The notes below the pieces were generated by a model. That model was not told where the DNA came from. It saw nothing but the letters and a program-made list of their open reading frames with translations, and did not search any database. Shown piece by piece: positions 15,747-23,847 of a DNA stretch of 64,000 nt. Position 1 is the first letter of the stretch. Every line of letters begins with the position of its first letter. Origin of the DNA: DATKJS01 sp050015275 (lineage in GTDB: Bacteria; Acidobacteriota; Aminicenantia; Aminicenantales; Saccharicenantaceae); contig JBEKBS010000013.1 in NCBI GenBank assembly GCA_050015275.1, forward strand, positions 19,228 to 83,227. Direction: 5' to 3'. Made by a program: the position numbers and the translations under genes.

Positions 15747-18131
15747 TCAGTGGACGCGTTCGGGCGCATCTCCGGCGGGCGCGACGCCGAGGAGGCGGAC
15801 GAGGATCTCGCGGGCGACCCTTTTCGCGTCCCGGCCGCTTTCGTTGGTCGCGCCGACGCACGACGGGCAGCCGTCCCGGCACGGGCAGACGTCGAGGGTC
15901 TTCAGCGCGTGCTCGAGGAGGCGGTCCTCGAGGGCGAAGAGCGACGGGCTGAGGCCGATCCCTCCGGGGTAATTATCGTAAATGAAGATGTTCGGCTCGA
16001 AATCCGGGCCGGGGAGCGCCGTCATCTCCCCCTGGGCCTGGGTCCGGACCGGGACGTTCCGGGGCGGCAGGGTGTCGCCCGTCGAGTTGTCTCCGATCGA
16101 CACGCCGACGTCGTGGATGTCGCACATCATGAAGAGCGGCGACACGTGGTGGATGAGGTAGGAGAGGCCGAAGAGGCCGTTGATCCTCTGCTCGGACGGG
16201 AACGGGATCGCCTGGAGGAGGGAGGAGGGGATGGTCAGCCACCAGGCGGTCGTATGCATCTCGTTCTCGGGCAGGCTGAGGTCGCCCGCGCCGACATTCT
16301 CCATGGTGTGGAACTTGATCTTCTTGAAGCCGACGACCTGGGTCGCCACGTGGACCTCGCCGTGGGAGACGCGGCATTCGCCGAGCGATTTCTTTTCGAA
16401 GACGTCGAGGACCTTGATCTTCGTGTAGTCGATGGCGTCGGTATAGTAATCGATGTCGGTCTTCTTGACGTAGGCCTTCCGCTCTTCGAAGTCCAGCTTC
16501 TCGACGAAGTACTGTTCGCCCTCGCAGATGTAGATGGCCTTGGGGTGGAGGGCGGTCAGGGCCGAGGTGAAATCGACCTCGGCGATGACCCGGGTCTTCT
16601 CTGTCGTGTCGACGACGACGAAATTGTCGGAGCTCACGCTCCGCAGGTTGACCGCGTCGGCCGGGTAGGCGTCCGAGGTGTAGAACCACTTGTCCTGGGA
16701 ATGGTGGAGGAGCTTGTCCTCCTCGAGGAACCGGAGGATGCCCGAGACGTCGGCCCGGCCGAATCTCTCGCCGTCCTCGAACGGGAGCTCGAAGGCGGCG
16801 CACTCGACGTGGCTGACGAGGATCGAGAGATTGTCCGGGTTGATGAGGGCCATCTCGGGGGACTTGGAGAAAAAGTAGTCCGGGTTGTGGATGATGAACT
16901 GGTCGAGCGGCGAACTCGTCGCGACCAGGACCGCGGCGGAGGCCCCGGTCTTCCGCCCGGCCCGCCCGGCCCTCTGCCAGGTGCTGGCGATCGTCCCGGG
17001 ATAGCCCGCGAGCACGGCCACGTCCAGGGTCCCGATGTCGATCCCGAGCTCGAGGGCGTTGGTCGAGACGACGCCGAGGATCTCGCCGCTCCGGATGCCC
17101 TTCTCGATCTCGCGCCGCACGAGCGGAAGGTAGCCGCCCCGGTAACCCCGGATGAGGCCCTCCTTCTGGAGGCTCGTCTCGATGTCGGCCTTGAGATAGG
17201 TCAGGAGGACCTCGGTGATCAGCCGGCTCCCAGCGAAGACGATGGTCTGCAGTCCGTTCTTGAGGAAGATCGAGGCGATCCGCCGGGACTCGTTGACGTA
17301 GGAGCGGCGGATGCCCAAGGCCGCGTTGACGACGGGCGGCGTGTAGAAGATAAAGTATTTTTCGCCGCGGGGAGCGCCGTTGTCGTCGATCAGGGTGACC
17401 GGGGCCTCGATCATCTTCTCGGCCATCTCGGCCGGGTTGGCGATCGTGGCCGTCGAGAGGATGAACTGGGGGTCGGAGCCGTAGAAGCGGGCGATCCGGC
17501 GGAGGCGCCGCAGGACGTTGGCCAGGTGGCTGCCGAAGATGCCGCGGTAGCTGTGGAGCTCGTCGATGACGACGTACTTGAGGTTCTCGAAGAGCTTGAT
17601 CCATTTCGTGTGGTGGGGGAGGATTCCGGAGTGGAGCATGTCCGGGTTGGTGAGGACGATGTGGCCGCGGGCCCGGATGGCCTTGCGGGCGTCCTGGGGC
17701 GTGTCGCCGTCGTAGGTGAAGACCCGGATCTCTTCGGGCAGCCGGGCGTTGACGTCGTCGAGCTCGGCCCGCTGGTCGTTCGAGAGGGCCTTGGTCGGGA
17801 AGAGGTAGAGGGCGCGCGTCGAGGGCTCCTTGAGGATGGCGTCGAGGACGGGCAGGTTGTAGCAGAGCGTCTTGCCCGAGGCCGTGGGCGTCACGACGAC
17901 GACGTTCTTCTTCTGCTGCAGGGCGTCCCAGCAGGAGCGCTGGTGGGAATAGAGCCGGTGGAACCCTTTCTGGCCCAGGGCCTCGCGCAGGGCCGGATGG
18001 ACGCCGTCGGGATACTCGCGGTACTTCCCTTCCTGGGCGGCGAGGTGCTTGATGGAGCAGATGGAATCGGTCCTGTAGCCGATCTCCTTGAGGAGCTCGA
18101 TCGAGCGGAGGATCTTCTCTTCGTTCGTCAT
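15747..18131 (-). CDS. mrfA: MrfA/YprA-type DEAD/DEAH helicase with DUF1998 zinc domain
   Basis: 794 residues from the ATG at 18131, preceded by GAGG; an ATG 3 codons earlier sits almost on the -10 box. The first RecA-like domain has PTASGKTLCYN (Walker A), DELHSY (motif II) and LSTATIANP (motif III). The second has STNALELGIDIGTLDVAVLAGYP and QRAGRAGRKTG (motifs V and VI). The C-terminal DUF1998 part ends in a CPCRDGCPSCVG cysteine cluster, the likely zinc site. In Bacillus, MrfA acts with MrfB in mitomycin C repair independently of UvrABC. No MrfB-like exonuclease is adjacent. The gene is divergent from uvrA. Confidence 0.9.
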   Translation of the reverse strand: MTNEEKILRSIELLKEIGYRTDSICSIKHLAAQEGKYREYPDGVHPALREALGQKGFHRLYSHQRSCWDALQQKKNVVVVTPTASGKTLCYNLPVLDAILKEPSTRALYLFPTKALSNDQRAELDDVNARLPEEIRVFTYDGDTPQDARKAIRARGHIVLTNPDMLHSGILPHHTKWIKLFENLKYVVIDELHSYRGIFGSHLANVLRRLRRIARFYGSDPQFILSTATIANPAEMAEKMIEAPVTLIDDNGAPRGEKYFIFYTPPVVNAALGIRRSYVNESRRIASIFLKNGLQTIVFAGSRLITEVLLTYLKADIETSLQKEGLIRGYRGGYLPLVRREIEKGIRSGEILGVVSTNALELGIDIGTLDVAVLAGYPGTIASTWQRAGRAGRKTGASAAVLVATSSPLDQFIIHNPDYFFSKSPEMALINPDNLSILVSHVECAAFELPFEDGERFGRADVSGILRFLEEDKLLHHSQDKWFYTSDAYPADAVNLRSVSSDNFVVVDTTEKTRVIAEVDFTSALTALHPKAIYICEGEQYFVEKLDFEERKAYVKKTDIDYYTDAIDYTKIKVLDVFEKKSLGECRVSHGEVHVATQVVGFKKIKFHTMENVGAGDLSLPENEMHTTAWWLTIPSSLLQAIPFPSEQRINGLFGLSYLIHHVSPLFMMCDIHDVGVSIGDNSTGDTLPPRNVPVRTQAQGEMTALPGPDFEPNIFIYDNYPGGIGLSPSLFALEDRLLEHALKTLDVCPCRDGCPSCVGATNESGRDAKRVAREILVRLLGVAPAGDAPERVH

Positions 18132-18143
18132 GGGCCTCATTTC

Positions 18144-18172
18144 ATGCTAACGGAATCGGGGCCGATGGTCAA
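18144..18172 (-). promoter_or_regulatory. Candidate promoter for the MrfA-type helicase gene
   Basis: TTGACC (18167-18172, minus strand), 17-base spacer and TAGCAT (18144-18149). The inferred start leaves a very short leader before the ATG at 18131. Confidence 0.4.
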
Positions 18173-18212
18173 CATGAATGGGGGGAAAAAACGTCCTCCT
18201 GGCCCCGTCTTG

Positions 18213-18221
18213 TGATAAAAT
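18213..18221 (+). promoter_or_regulatory. Extended -10 promoter element for uvrA
   Basis: TGATAAAAT fits the TGn-TATAAT extended -10 form and ends 9 bases before the uvrA ATG. No clear -35 is visible. The minus-strand helicase promoter lies 40 bases away, so the two repair genes share one 99-base divergent control region. Confidence 0.4.
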
Positions 18222-18230
18222 AGATAGGTT

Positions 18231-20756
18231 ATGCTGAACGAAATTCGCATCAAGAGGGCGGCCCAGCACAACTTGAAGCATATCGACGTGAGCCTGCCCC
18301 GGAACCGGCTTATCGTCGTCACCGGGCCGTCGGGCTCGGGCAAGTCGTCGCTCGCCTTCGACACGCTCTTCGCCGAGGGGCAGCGCCGGTACATCGAGTG
18401 CCTTTCGGCCTACGCCCGGCAATTTATCGACCAGATGGAAAAGCCCGAGGTCGAGTCCGTGGAGGGGATCTCGCCGTCCATCTCCATCGACCAGAAGACG
18501 ATCTCGACCAATCCCCGCTCGACCGTCGGGACCATCACCGAGGTTTCCGACCTCTTCCGGCTTCTCTTCGCCCGCGTCGGGACGCCCCACTGCCCGAGCT
18601 GCGGGCGGGCCGTCAGCTCCCAGACCGCTGAGGAGATCCTGAAGAAGATCGCGGAGCTTTTCCGCGGCGAAAAGGTCCGCATCCTGGCGCCCATGATCAA
18701 GGGGCGCAAGGGCGAATATACGCGGCTTTTCGAGCGTCTGAGGAAGAAGGGCTTTCTCCGGGCCCGGGTCAACGGGCAGCTCCGCGACCTCGAGGACGAG
18801 ATCCTCCTCGAAAAGACCCGGAAGCACACGATCGAAGTGCTGGTGGATACGGTCAAGGTCGGGCCCGACTCGGAGCACAGGCTCCAGGAAGCCGTGGCCA
18901 AGGCCCTCGAGGTCTCGGACGGCGAGATCCTGGCCGTCGACGACGCCGGCCGGGAAAGGTTCTTCTCCCTCAGCCTCCTCTGCCCTTATTGCGAGGTCAG
19001 CCTGCCCGAGCTCGAGCCGCGGAATTTTTCCTTCAACAGTCCCTACGGGGCCTGCGCCGCCTGCCACGGCCTGGGCTACGAGACGCGCCTGGACGAGTGG
19101 GGCGAGATCGAGCTCACCGACGACGTCTGCCCGCAGTGCGGCGGGGCGCGCCTCAAGAAAGAGAGCCTCTCGGTCAAGGTCGACCACAAGAACATCCACG
19201 AGATCGGCGAGCTCCCGATCCAGGACCTCCTCCACGAGGTCAAGACGTTCGAGTTCCCTCCCGCCGACCGGCCCGTCGCCTCCAAGATCCTGAAGGAGAT
19301 CGAGGCCCGCCTGGCCATCATGGAAGACCTGGGGATGTCCTACCTCCAGCTGAACCGGACGACATCCTCGCTCTCCGGCGGCGAGGCCCAGAGGATCCGG
19401 CTGGCGGCCCAGGTTGGGGCCCGTCTCCGCGGCGTGCTCTACGTCCTCGACGAGCCCACCATCGGGCTCCACCAGCGCGACAACGGCCGGCTCATCACCC
19501 TCCTCCGGAGCCTCCGCGACGACGGGAACTCCATCGTCGTCGTCGAGCACGACGAGCAGACCATCCGGGCCGCCGACTTCATCCTGGACCTGGGGCCCGG
19601 CGCGGGCGAGGCCGGGGGATTCAAGGTCGCCGAAGGCCCGCTCGCGACGATCCTGGGTTCGCCCGATTCGCTGACGGCCCAGTATCTCCGGGGCGAGAAG
19701 AAGGTTCCGGTCCCGGCTGCCCGGCGCTCGCCTTCGGGATGGCTGACCGTCCGCCGGGCCAGCGAGCACAATCTGAAAGGGATCGACGTCGGCCTGCCGC
19801 TGTCGGTCATGACGGCCGTGACCGGGGTCTCCGGCTCCGGCAAGAGCACGCTCGTCTACGACATCCTGTACAAGGGCCTGACCAACAAGATCTACAAGGC
19901 CCGCCACCGCGTCGGCAGCCACGAGGCCATGGAGGGGGTCGAGCAGATCGACAAGGTCATCGCCGTCGACCAGAAGCCCATCGGCCGGACGCCGCGCTCC
20001 AACCCGGCCACTTACACCGGCCTCTTCACGGCCCTCCGGGAGCTCTTCGCCCGGACCCCCGAGGCCCGGATGAGGGGCTATTCCGCCGGCCGCTTCAGCT
20101 TCAACGTCCCGGGGGGCCGGTGCGAGGAATGCGAGGGGGCGGGCGTCAAGAAGATCGAGATGCATTTCCTCCCCGACGTCTTCGTCACCTGCGACCGGTG
20201 CGAGGGGAAGCGGTACAACAAGGAAACCCTGGCCGTCATGTACAAAGGCAGGAACATCGCCGACGTCCTGGCCATGACCGTCGACGACGCCTACGAGCTC
20301 CTTAAAGCCCATCCCCAGCTCAAGAGGAAACTGGGCACCCTGAAAAGGGTGGGGCTCGGGTACATCCGGCTGGGCCAGCAGGCGCCGACGCTTTCGGGCG
20401 GCGAGGCCCAGAGGATCAAGCTGACCAAGGAGCTCGGCCGCCGGACGACCGGCCGGACGCTCTACCTCCTGGACGAACCGACGACGGGCCTCCATTTCGA
20501 CGATGTCCGCAAGCTCCTCGAGGTCCTCTCGGAGCTCGTCGGCCTCGGCAACACGGTCATCATCATCGAGCACAACCTTGAAGTCATCAAGTATTGCGAC
20601 TATATTATTGACCTGGGCCCGGAGGGAGGCGAGGAGGGGGGCCGCATCGTCGCCCAGGGGACGCCGGAGAAGGTCGCGGGGACGGCCCGTTCGTACACGG
20701 GGCAGTACCTGGAGAAAGCCCTGCGCGACGGCCGGCCCGGAAGAAAGGACGGCTGA
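18231..20756 (+). CDS. uvrA: UvrA excinuclease subunit lacking the insertion domain
   Basis: 841 residues, about 100 fewer than E. coli UvrA (940). Present are both ABC ATPase modules (GPSGSGKSS near residue 30 and GVSGSGKST near 540; two LSGGEAQRI signatures; VLDEPTIGLH and LLDEPTTGLH Walker B segments). Also present are the UvrB-binding region (about 118-230) and three Cys pairs (CPSCG; CPYC..CAAC; CEEC..CDRC). Between GACAACHGLGYE (about 282) and CPQCGGARLK (about 301) only about 18 residues remain, where other UvrA proteins have about 110-120; that is the position of the insertion domain. Because the UvrB-binding domain is kept, this looks like the main UvrA and not a UvrA2 paralogue. The reading frame is unbroken. 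It damages-scans DNA and loads UvrB. Confidence 0.95.
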   Translation: MLNEIRIKRAAQHNLKHIDVSLPRNRLIVVTGPSGSGKSSLAFDTLFAEGQRRYIECLSAYARQFIDQMEKPEVESVEGISPSISIDQKTISTNPRSTVGTITEVSDLFRLLFARVGTPHCPSCGRAVSSQTAEEILKKIAELFRGEKVRILAPMIKGRKGEYTRLFERLRKKGFLRARVNGQLRDLEDEILLEKTRKHTIEVLVDTVKVGPDSEHRLQEAVAKALEVSDGEILAVDDAGRERFFSLSLLCPYCEVSLPELEPRNFSFNSPYGACAACHGLGYETRLDEWGEIELTDDVCPQCGGARLKKESLSVKVDHKNIHEIGELPIQDLLHEVKTFEFPPADRPVASKILKEIEARLAIMEDLGMSYLQLNRTTSSLSGGEAQRIRLAAQVGARLRGVLYVLDEPTIGLHQRDNGRLITLLRSLRDDGNSIVVVEHDEQTIRAADFILDLGPGAGEAGGFKVAEGPLATILGSPDSLTAQYLRGEKKVPVPAARRSPSGWLTVRRASEHNLKGIDVGLPLSVMTAVTGVSGSGKSTLVYDILYKGLTNKIYKARHRVGSHEAMEGVEQIDKVIAVDQKPIGRTPRSNPATYTGLFTALRELFARTPEARMRGYSAGRFSFNVPGGRCEECEGAGVKKIEMHFLPDVFVTCDRCEGKRYNKETLAVMYKGRNIADVLAMTVDDAYELLKAHPQLKRKLGTLKRVGLGYIRLGQQAPTLSGGEAQRIKLTKELGRRTTGRTLYLLDEPTTGLHFDDVRKLLEVLSELVGLGNTVIIIEHNLEVIKYCDYIIDLGPEGGEEGGRIVAQGTPEKVAGTARSYTGQYLEKALRDGRPGRKDG

Positions 20757-20762
20757 GGGACC

Positions 20763-21752
20763 ATGGCCTTCAAGGATATCGCGGGCAACAACCGGGTCAA
20801 GAAGATCCTGAAGCTCGCCCTGGAGCGGGACCGGGTCCCGAACTCGCTCCTTTTCTGCGGCCCCGAGGGCATCGGCAAGAGGCCGATGGCCCTCGCCCTG
20901 GCCAAGGCCCTGAACTGCGCGGCGGCCCCCGGCGATTCGTGCGGCCGGTGTCCCGCGTGCCTGGCGATCGACGAAGGCCGATTCCCCGACGTCATGGAGT
21001 TTTCAGGGGAAGCCAAGGACATTTCGATCGAGCAGATCCGGTTCATCAAGCAGATGGCCTACCTGAAGCCGATGATGGGAAGGAAGAGGGTTTTCATCCT
21101 GGACGACGCGGACAAGATGAGCCCGGACGCCTCCAACTCGCTCCTGAAGGTCCTCGAGGAGCCGCCGCTCTTTTCCCACTTCGTCCTCGTCACGGCGAGC
21201 CCGTTCCTGATCCTCCCCACGATCCTCTCCAGGTGCCAGACCCTGGCCTTTTCAGCCGTCAGCAAGGAGGAGATCGAGGAGATCCTGGTCGACCGGGACC
21301 TTCCGAAAGAACAGGCCCGCGTCCTGTCCCTCCTCGTGGACGGGAATCTCGAGAGGGCCCTGGAGCTCGAGTGGGACGAAGTCCAGGGGCTCAAAGACGA
21401 GGCCTGGAAGCTCTTCGAGATGATGCTCTCCGGCCGGAACGCCTCCCGCTTCCTGGAGCGCTTCGGCTCCCTGGGCAAGTCCGCCCAGGAGGACTTCGGG
21501 CAGACCCTCGAGATCTTCTCGTCCTTCACCCGGGACATGCTCCTCCTCGAGCTCGGCGGGGACCCCCGGTTCCTGCTGAACCCTGATTACGAATCCGGGC
21601 TCCGGGAGGCCGCGGCGAAGCTGCCCGCGCGCCGGGCCCTGGCCCTCCTCGCGGACCTTGATTTCGTCCTGACGGAGCTCGAGAAGAACCTCAACAAGAA
21701 CCTCCTGGCGGCGACGTTTTTTTCGAACTTTGGAGAACTGACCCATGCCTGA
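20763..21752 (+). CDS. holB: DNA polymerase III delta-prime subunit
   Basis: 329 residues. AAA+ clamp-loader features are present: GPEGIGKR (Walker A), a zinc module ending CGRCPAC, FILDDADKM (Walker B region), SLLKVLEEPP and the arginine-finger motif ILSRCQ. It forms part of the clamp loader that opens the beta sliding clamp. It starts 6 bases after uvrA and overlaps ricT by 8 bases; the holB-ricT pair is conserved in many bacteria, including Bacillus. Confidence 0.92.
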   Translation: MAFKDIAGNNRVKKILKLALERDRVPNSLLFCGPEGIGKRPMALALAKALNCAAAPGDSCGRCPACLAIDEGRFPDVMEFSGEAKDISIEQIRFIKQMAYLKPMMGRKRVFILDDADKMSPDASNSLLKVLEEPPLFSHFVLVTASPFLILPTILSRCQTLAFSAVSKEEIEEILVDRDLPKEQARVLSLLVDGNLERALELEWDEVQGLKDEAWKLFEMMLSGRNASRFLERFGSLGKSAQEDFGQTLEIFSSFTRDMLLLELGGDPRFLLNPDYESGLREAAAKLPARRALALLADLDFVLTELEKNLNKNLLAATFFSNFGELTHA

Positions 21753-22428
21753 CATCATCTGCGTGCAGAGCGAAACATCGGGCCGGCTCCTCCGGGCCAA
21801 GACCGGCGGGGAGCCCTTCCGCAACGGCGACCGGTGCATCATCGAGTCCGAGCTCGGCGGCGACCTGGCCGTCGTCGTCGATGATGCGAGCCTCATGTGC
21901 AAGAACCCGAAGGCGGCCCACACGGCCGTCGAGATCATCCGCCGGGCCTCCGACGAGGACGTCCGGAAATTCGAGTGGCTGAGGGAGAAGGAGCAGCGGG
22001 CTTTCGATTTCTGCCTCCAGAGGATCGCGTCCAGGGACCTGCCGATGAAGCTTGTCTCGGTCCGCTATTTCTTCAGCGAGAAGAAGGGGATCTTCTATTA
22101 CACGGCCGACGGGAGGATCGATTTCCGGCAACTGGTCAAAGACCTGGCCAAGGAGCTCCGGATGAGGATCGAGATGCGCCAGGTCGGGGTCCGCGACGAG
22201 GCCAAGATGATCGGTGGCCTCGGCGTCTGCGGCCGGTGCCTCTGCTGTTCGAGCTTCATGCGGACGTTCGAGCCGGTGACGATCCAGAAGGCCCGCAAGC
22301 AGCAGATCGTCATCAACCCCACCAAGATCTCGGGCCTCTGCGGACGGCTGATGTGCTGCCTGGGTTTCGAAGAGCAGAGCCGCGGCCGGCTGTACTCCGA
22401 AGGGAACGACAACCCGATCGAGGATTGA
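21745..22428 (+). CDS. ricT: RicT/YaaT-family PSP1 protein
   Basis: 227 residues. The PSP1 C-terminal domain is clear: RYFFSEKKGIFYYTADGRIDFR, IEMRQVGVRDEAKMIGG, then the cysteine motifs GVCGRCLCC and CGRLMCCLGFE. In Bacillus subtilis RicT (YaaT) joins RicA and RicF in an Fe-S complex that stimulates RNase Y maturation of mRNAs. The cysteines match those used for cluster binding. RicA and RicF are not in the window. Confidence 0.9.
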   Translation: MPDIICVQSETSGRLLRAKTGGEPFRNGDRCIIESELGGDLAVVVDDASLMCKNPKAAHTAVEIIRRASDEDVRKFEWLREKEQRAFDFCLQRIASRDLPMKLVSVRYFFSEKKGIFYYTADGRIDFRQLVKDLAKELRMRIEMRQVGVRDEAKMIGGLGVCGRCLCCSSFMRTFEPVTIQKARKQQIVINPTKISGLCGRLMCCLGFEEQSRGRLYSEGNDNPIED

Positions 22429-22470
22429 CGCCGGAGCGGTTTTGGGGAGAACCGGCCGGGAGCGACGGAC

Positions 22471-23124
22471 TCAGGACTTGGGAACGATCCTGAAACGGAT
22501 CCGCTTGGAAACGGCGGTCAGGGTGCCGTCGGCCTTGAAGGCCTGAACCTGCCAGGAATACGTCACGCCGGCCTTCAGCCGGGCCTTGATGTCGTTGGTC
22601 AGCACCCACCGCGTGTCCTTGGTCGAGGTGGTCATGAGGGGGGACCTTCCGGACAGGGAGACCTTGTACTCCAGATCGTCGCCGGCGCTTTTCCATTCGA
22701 GGAAAGCCGGGGCCTCCTGGACGTCGGCGACCGGCGAGACGGGAGTCACGGCGCCGCCGCGGACGGTCTCGTCCTCAGTGAGGACGAGCGGCGGGGGGAT
22801 GGTCCCGGTCCGGGGGTGAAGGAGCCAGACGGCGATAAAGAGCGCTACGGCCGAAATGCCGGCCACGACCCACCGGCGGGGGGTGAGGAAGGCCCATGCC
22901 CTTCGGACCCATGAGGTCGCCCGCGCGTCCTCGGCGAGATCCGTGAGGGGGACGTTCAGGACGCCCTCCTTCCTGAGGATCTGGATGATCTCGTCCCTCT
23001 CGGACATCTTGGAAAAGCACGAGCGGCAGATGAAATAGTGCTCTTCGAAATCGGTCTGTTCTTCGGGCTTCAGCTTGTCCAGGAGGTAACTGTCGATCAG
23101 GCCCTCATGGCGGCATTTGGTCAT
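22471..23124 (-). CDS. Membrane anti-sigma factor with zinc-binding N-terminus
   Basis: 217 residues. The N-terminal anti-sigma zinc motif is CRHEGLIDSYLLDKL...HYFICRSC (conserved His and CxxC, about residues 4-36). One transmembrane helix follows at about 83-101 (VVAGISAVALFIAVWLL). The extracytoplasmic part (about 130-217) resembles a fibronectin-like sandwich (FLEWKSAGDDLEYKVSL, TYSWQVQAFKADG). It follows the ECF sigma gene by about 60 bases, so it should be its cognate anti-sigma and sensor. The signal sensed is unknown. Confidence 0.75.
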   Translation of the reverse strand: MTKCRHEGLIDSYLLDKLKPEEQTDFEEHYFICRSCFSKMSERDEIIQILRKEGVLNVPLTDLAEDARATSWVRRAWAFLTPRRWVVAGISAVALFIAVWLLHPRTGTIPPPLVLTEDETVRGGAVTPVSPVADVQEAPAFLEWKSAGDDLEYKVSLSGRSPLMTTSTKDTRWVLTNDIKARLKAGVTYSWQVQAFKADGTLTAVSKRIRFRIVPKS

Positions 23125-23186
23125 GTCCGGTCCCTTTTCGAATCTCGGTATTTTAGTCGTGAGGACGGGACGAAAAACGGAAAATT

Positions 23187-23687
23187 TCAGGGCCTGACGG
23201 TCTTCTTAATGAGCTTGATGGCATAGTTCACCCGTTCGCTGACTCGGCGGGGAGAGATGCCCAACTCCTGGGCCACTTCATCCCTCGAAAGTTCTTTATA
23301 ATAATAAAGATAGAGGACATCCCGGAACTTGGGCTTGAGCTGTTCGACGGCTGTGGCGATCATCCGGGCCCGCTCCCTGCCCTCGGCCTCGACATGGGGG
23401 TCGGGGAAGGGGGCCGGCTCCGGCGCGTGCCTCAGGACCTTGGTCTTCTGACGGATGTGATCGATGATCCGCCGGCTGGTGATGGTGTAGAGGAACGTGC
23501 CGACTGAGCTGTCTCCGCGGAACGCTCCGGTCTTGACCTTTTCGATGGCCTGCATGAGGATCTCATCGACGATATCTTCCCAATCCGGGGTCGAGCTGCC
23601 GAGGGCCTTCCGGACGCGGAAGGATATGACGGTCCGGTACCCCAGGATGGCTTCGTCGAGCGGAAGATCCTTTTTAGCGTTCTCCAC
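23187..23687 (-). CDS. ECF-type RNA polymerase sigma factor
   Basis: 166 residues from a GTG at 23687 with AGGGA just before it; a longer reading to 23729 would run through the promoter. Region 2 has DWEDIVDEILMQAIEKV and TFLYTITSRRIIDHIRQ; region 4 has QLKPKFRDVLYLYYYKELSRDEVAQELGISPRRVSERV with its HTH. Regions 1.1 and 3 are lacking, as in ECF factors. It pairs with the zinc anti-sigma gene downstream. Confidence 0.88.
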   Translation of the reverse strand: MENAKKDLPLDEAILGYRTVISFRVRKALGSSTPDWEDIVDEILMQAIEKVKTGAFRGDSSVGTFLYTITSRRIIDHIRQKTKVLRHAPEPAPFPDPHVEAEGRERARMIATAVEQLKPKFRDVLYLYYYKELSRDEVAQELGISPRRVSERVNYAIKLIKKTVRP

Positions 23688-23696
23688 GGTCCCTTT

Positions 23697-23726
23697 ATTA
23701 TAAAAAGGGCCCGGAAGGCTCCGCAA
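23697..23726 (-). promoter_or_regulatory. Candidate promoter for the ECF sigma/anti-sigma pair
   Basis: TTGCGG (23721-23726), an 18-base spacer and a perfect TATAAT (23697-23702), all on the minus strand. The -10 ends 9 bases before the GTG start, so the leader would be almost nil. It is housekeeping-like; no clear ECF-type autoregulatory motif was found. Confidence 0.45.
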
Positions 23727-23819
23727 CATCTCCCGGAGTCAATCTTTTATCACCCCTAACGACTAACCAACTACGTTCCGGAGAGGAACCCCAAGCCCAG
23801 CCCCGGGCGCGAGCATCGC

Positions 23820-23847
23820 GAGCGGCCCCTCGGTCCACGGACCGCTC
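23820..23847 (-). terminator. Hairpin directly after ftsK, possible terminator
   Basis: CGGTCC-AC-GGACCG (23831-23844) and an alternative outer pairing GAGCGG/CCGCTC sit at the ftsK stop codon. There is no T-run, so termination is only a possibility. Confidence 0.25.

Noticed and set aside
15732..20573. Very long antisense open frames (for example 827 residues opposite the helicase gene, 808 opposite uvrA)
   Set aside because: They mirror high-GC coding frames on the other strand, have Arg/Asp/Val-rich low-complexity products and no family motifs.
23740..23800. GGAAC...CGTT as an ECF autoregulatory promoter
   Set aside because: The spacing is only 13 bases and the nearer TATAAT promoter explains expression better.
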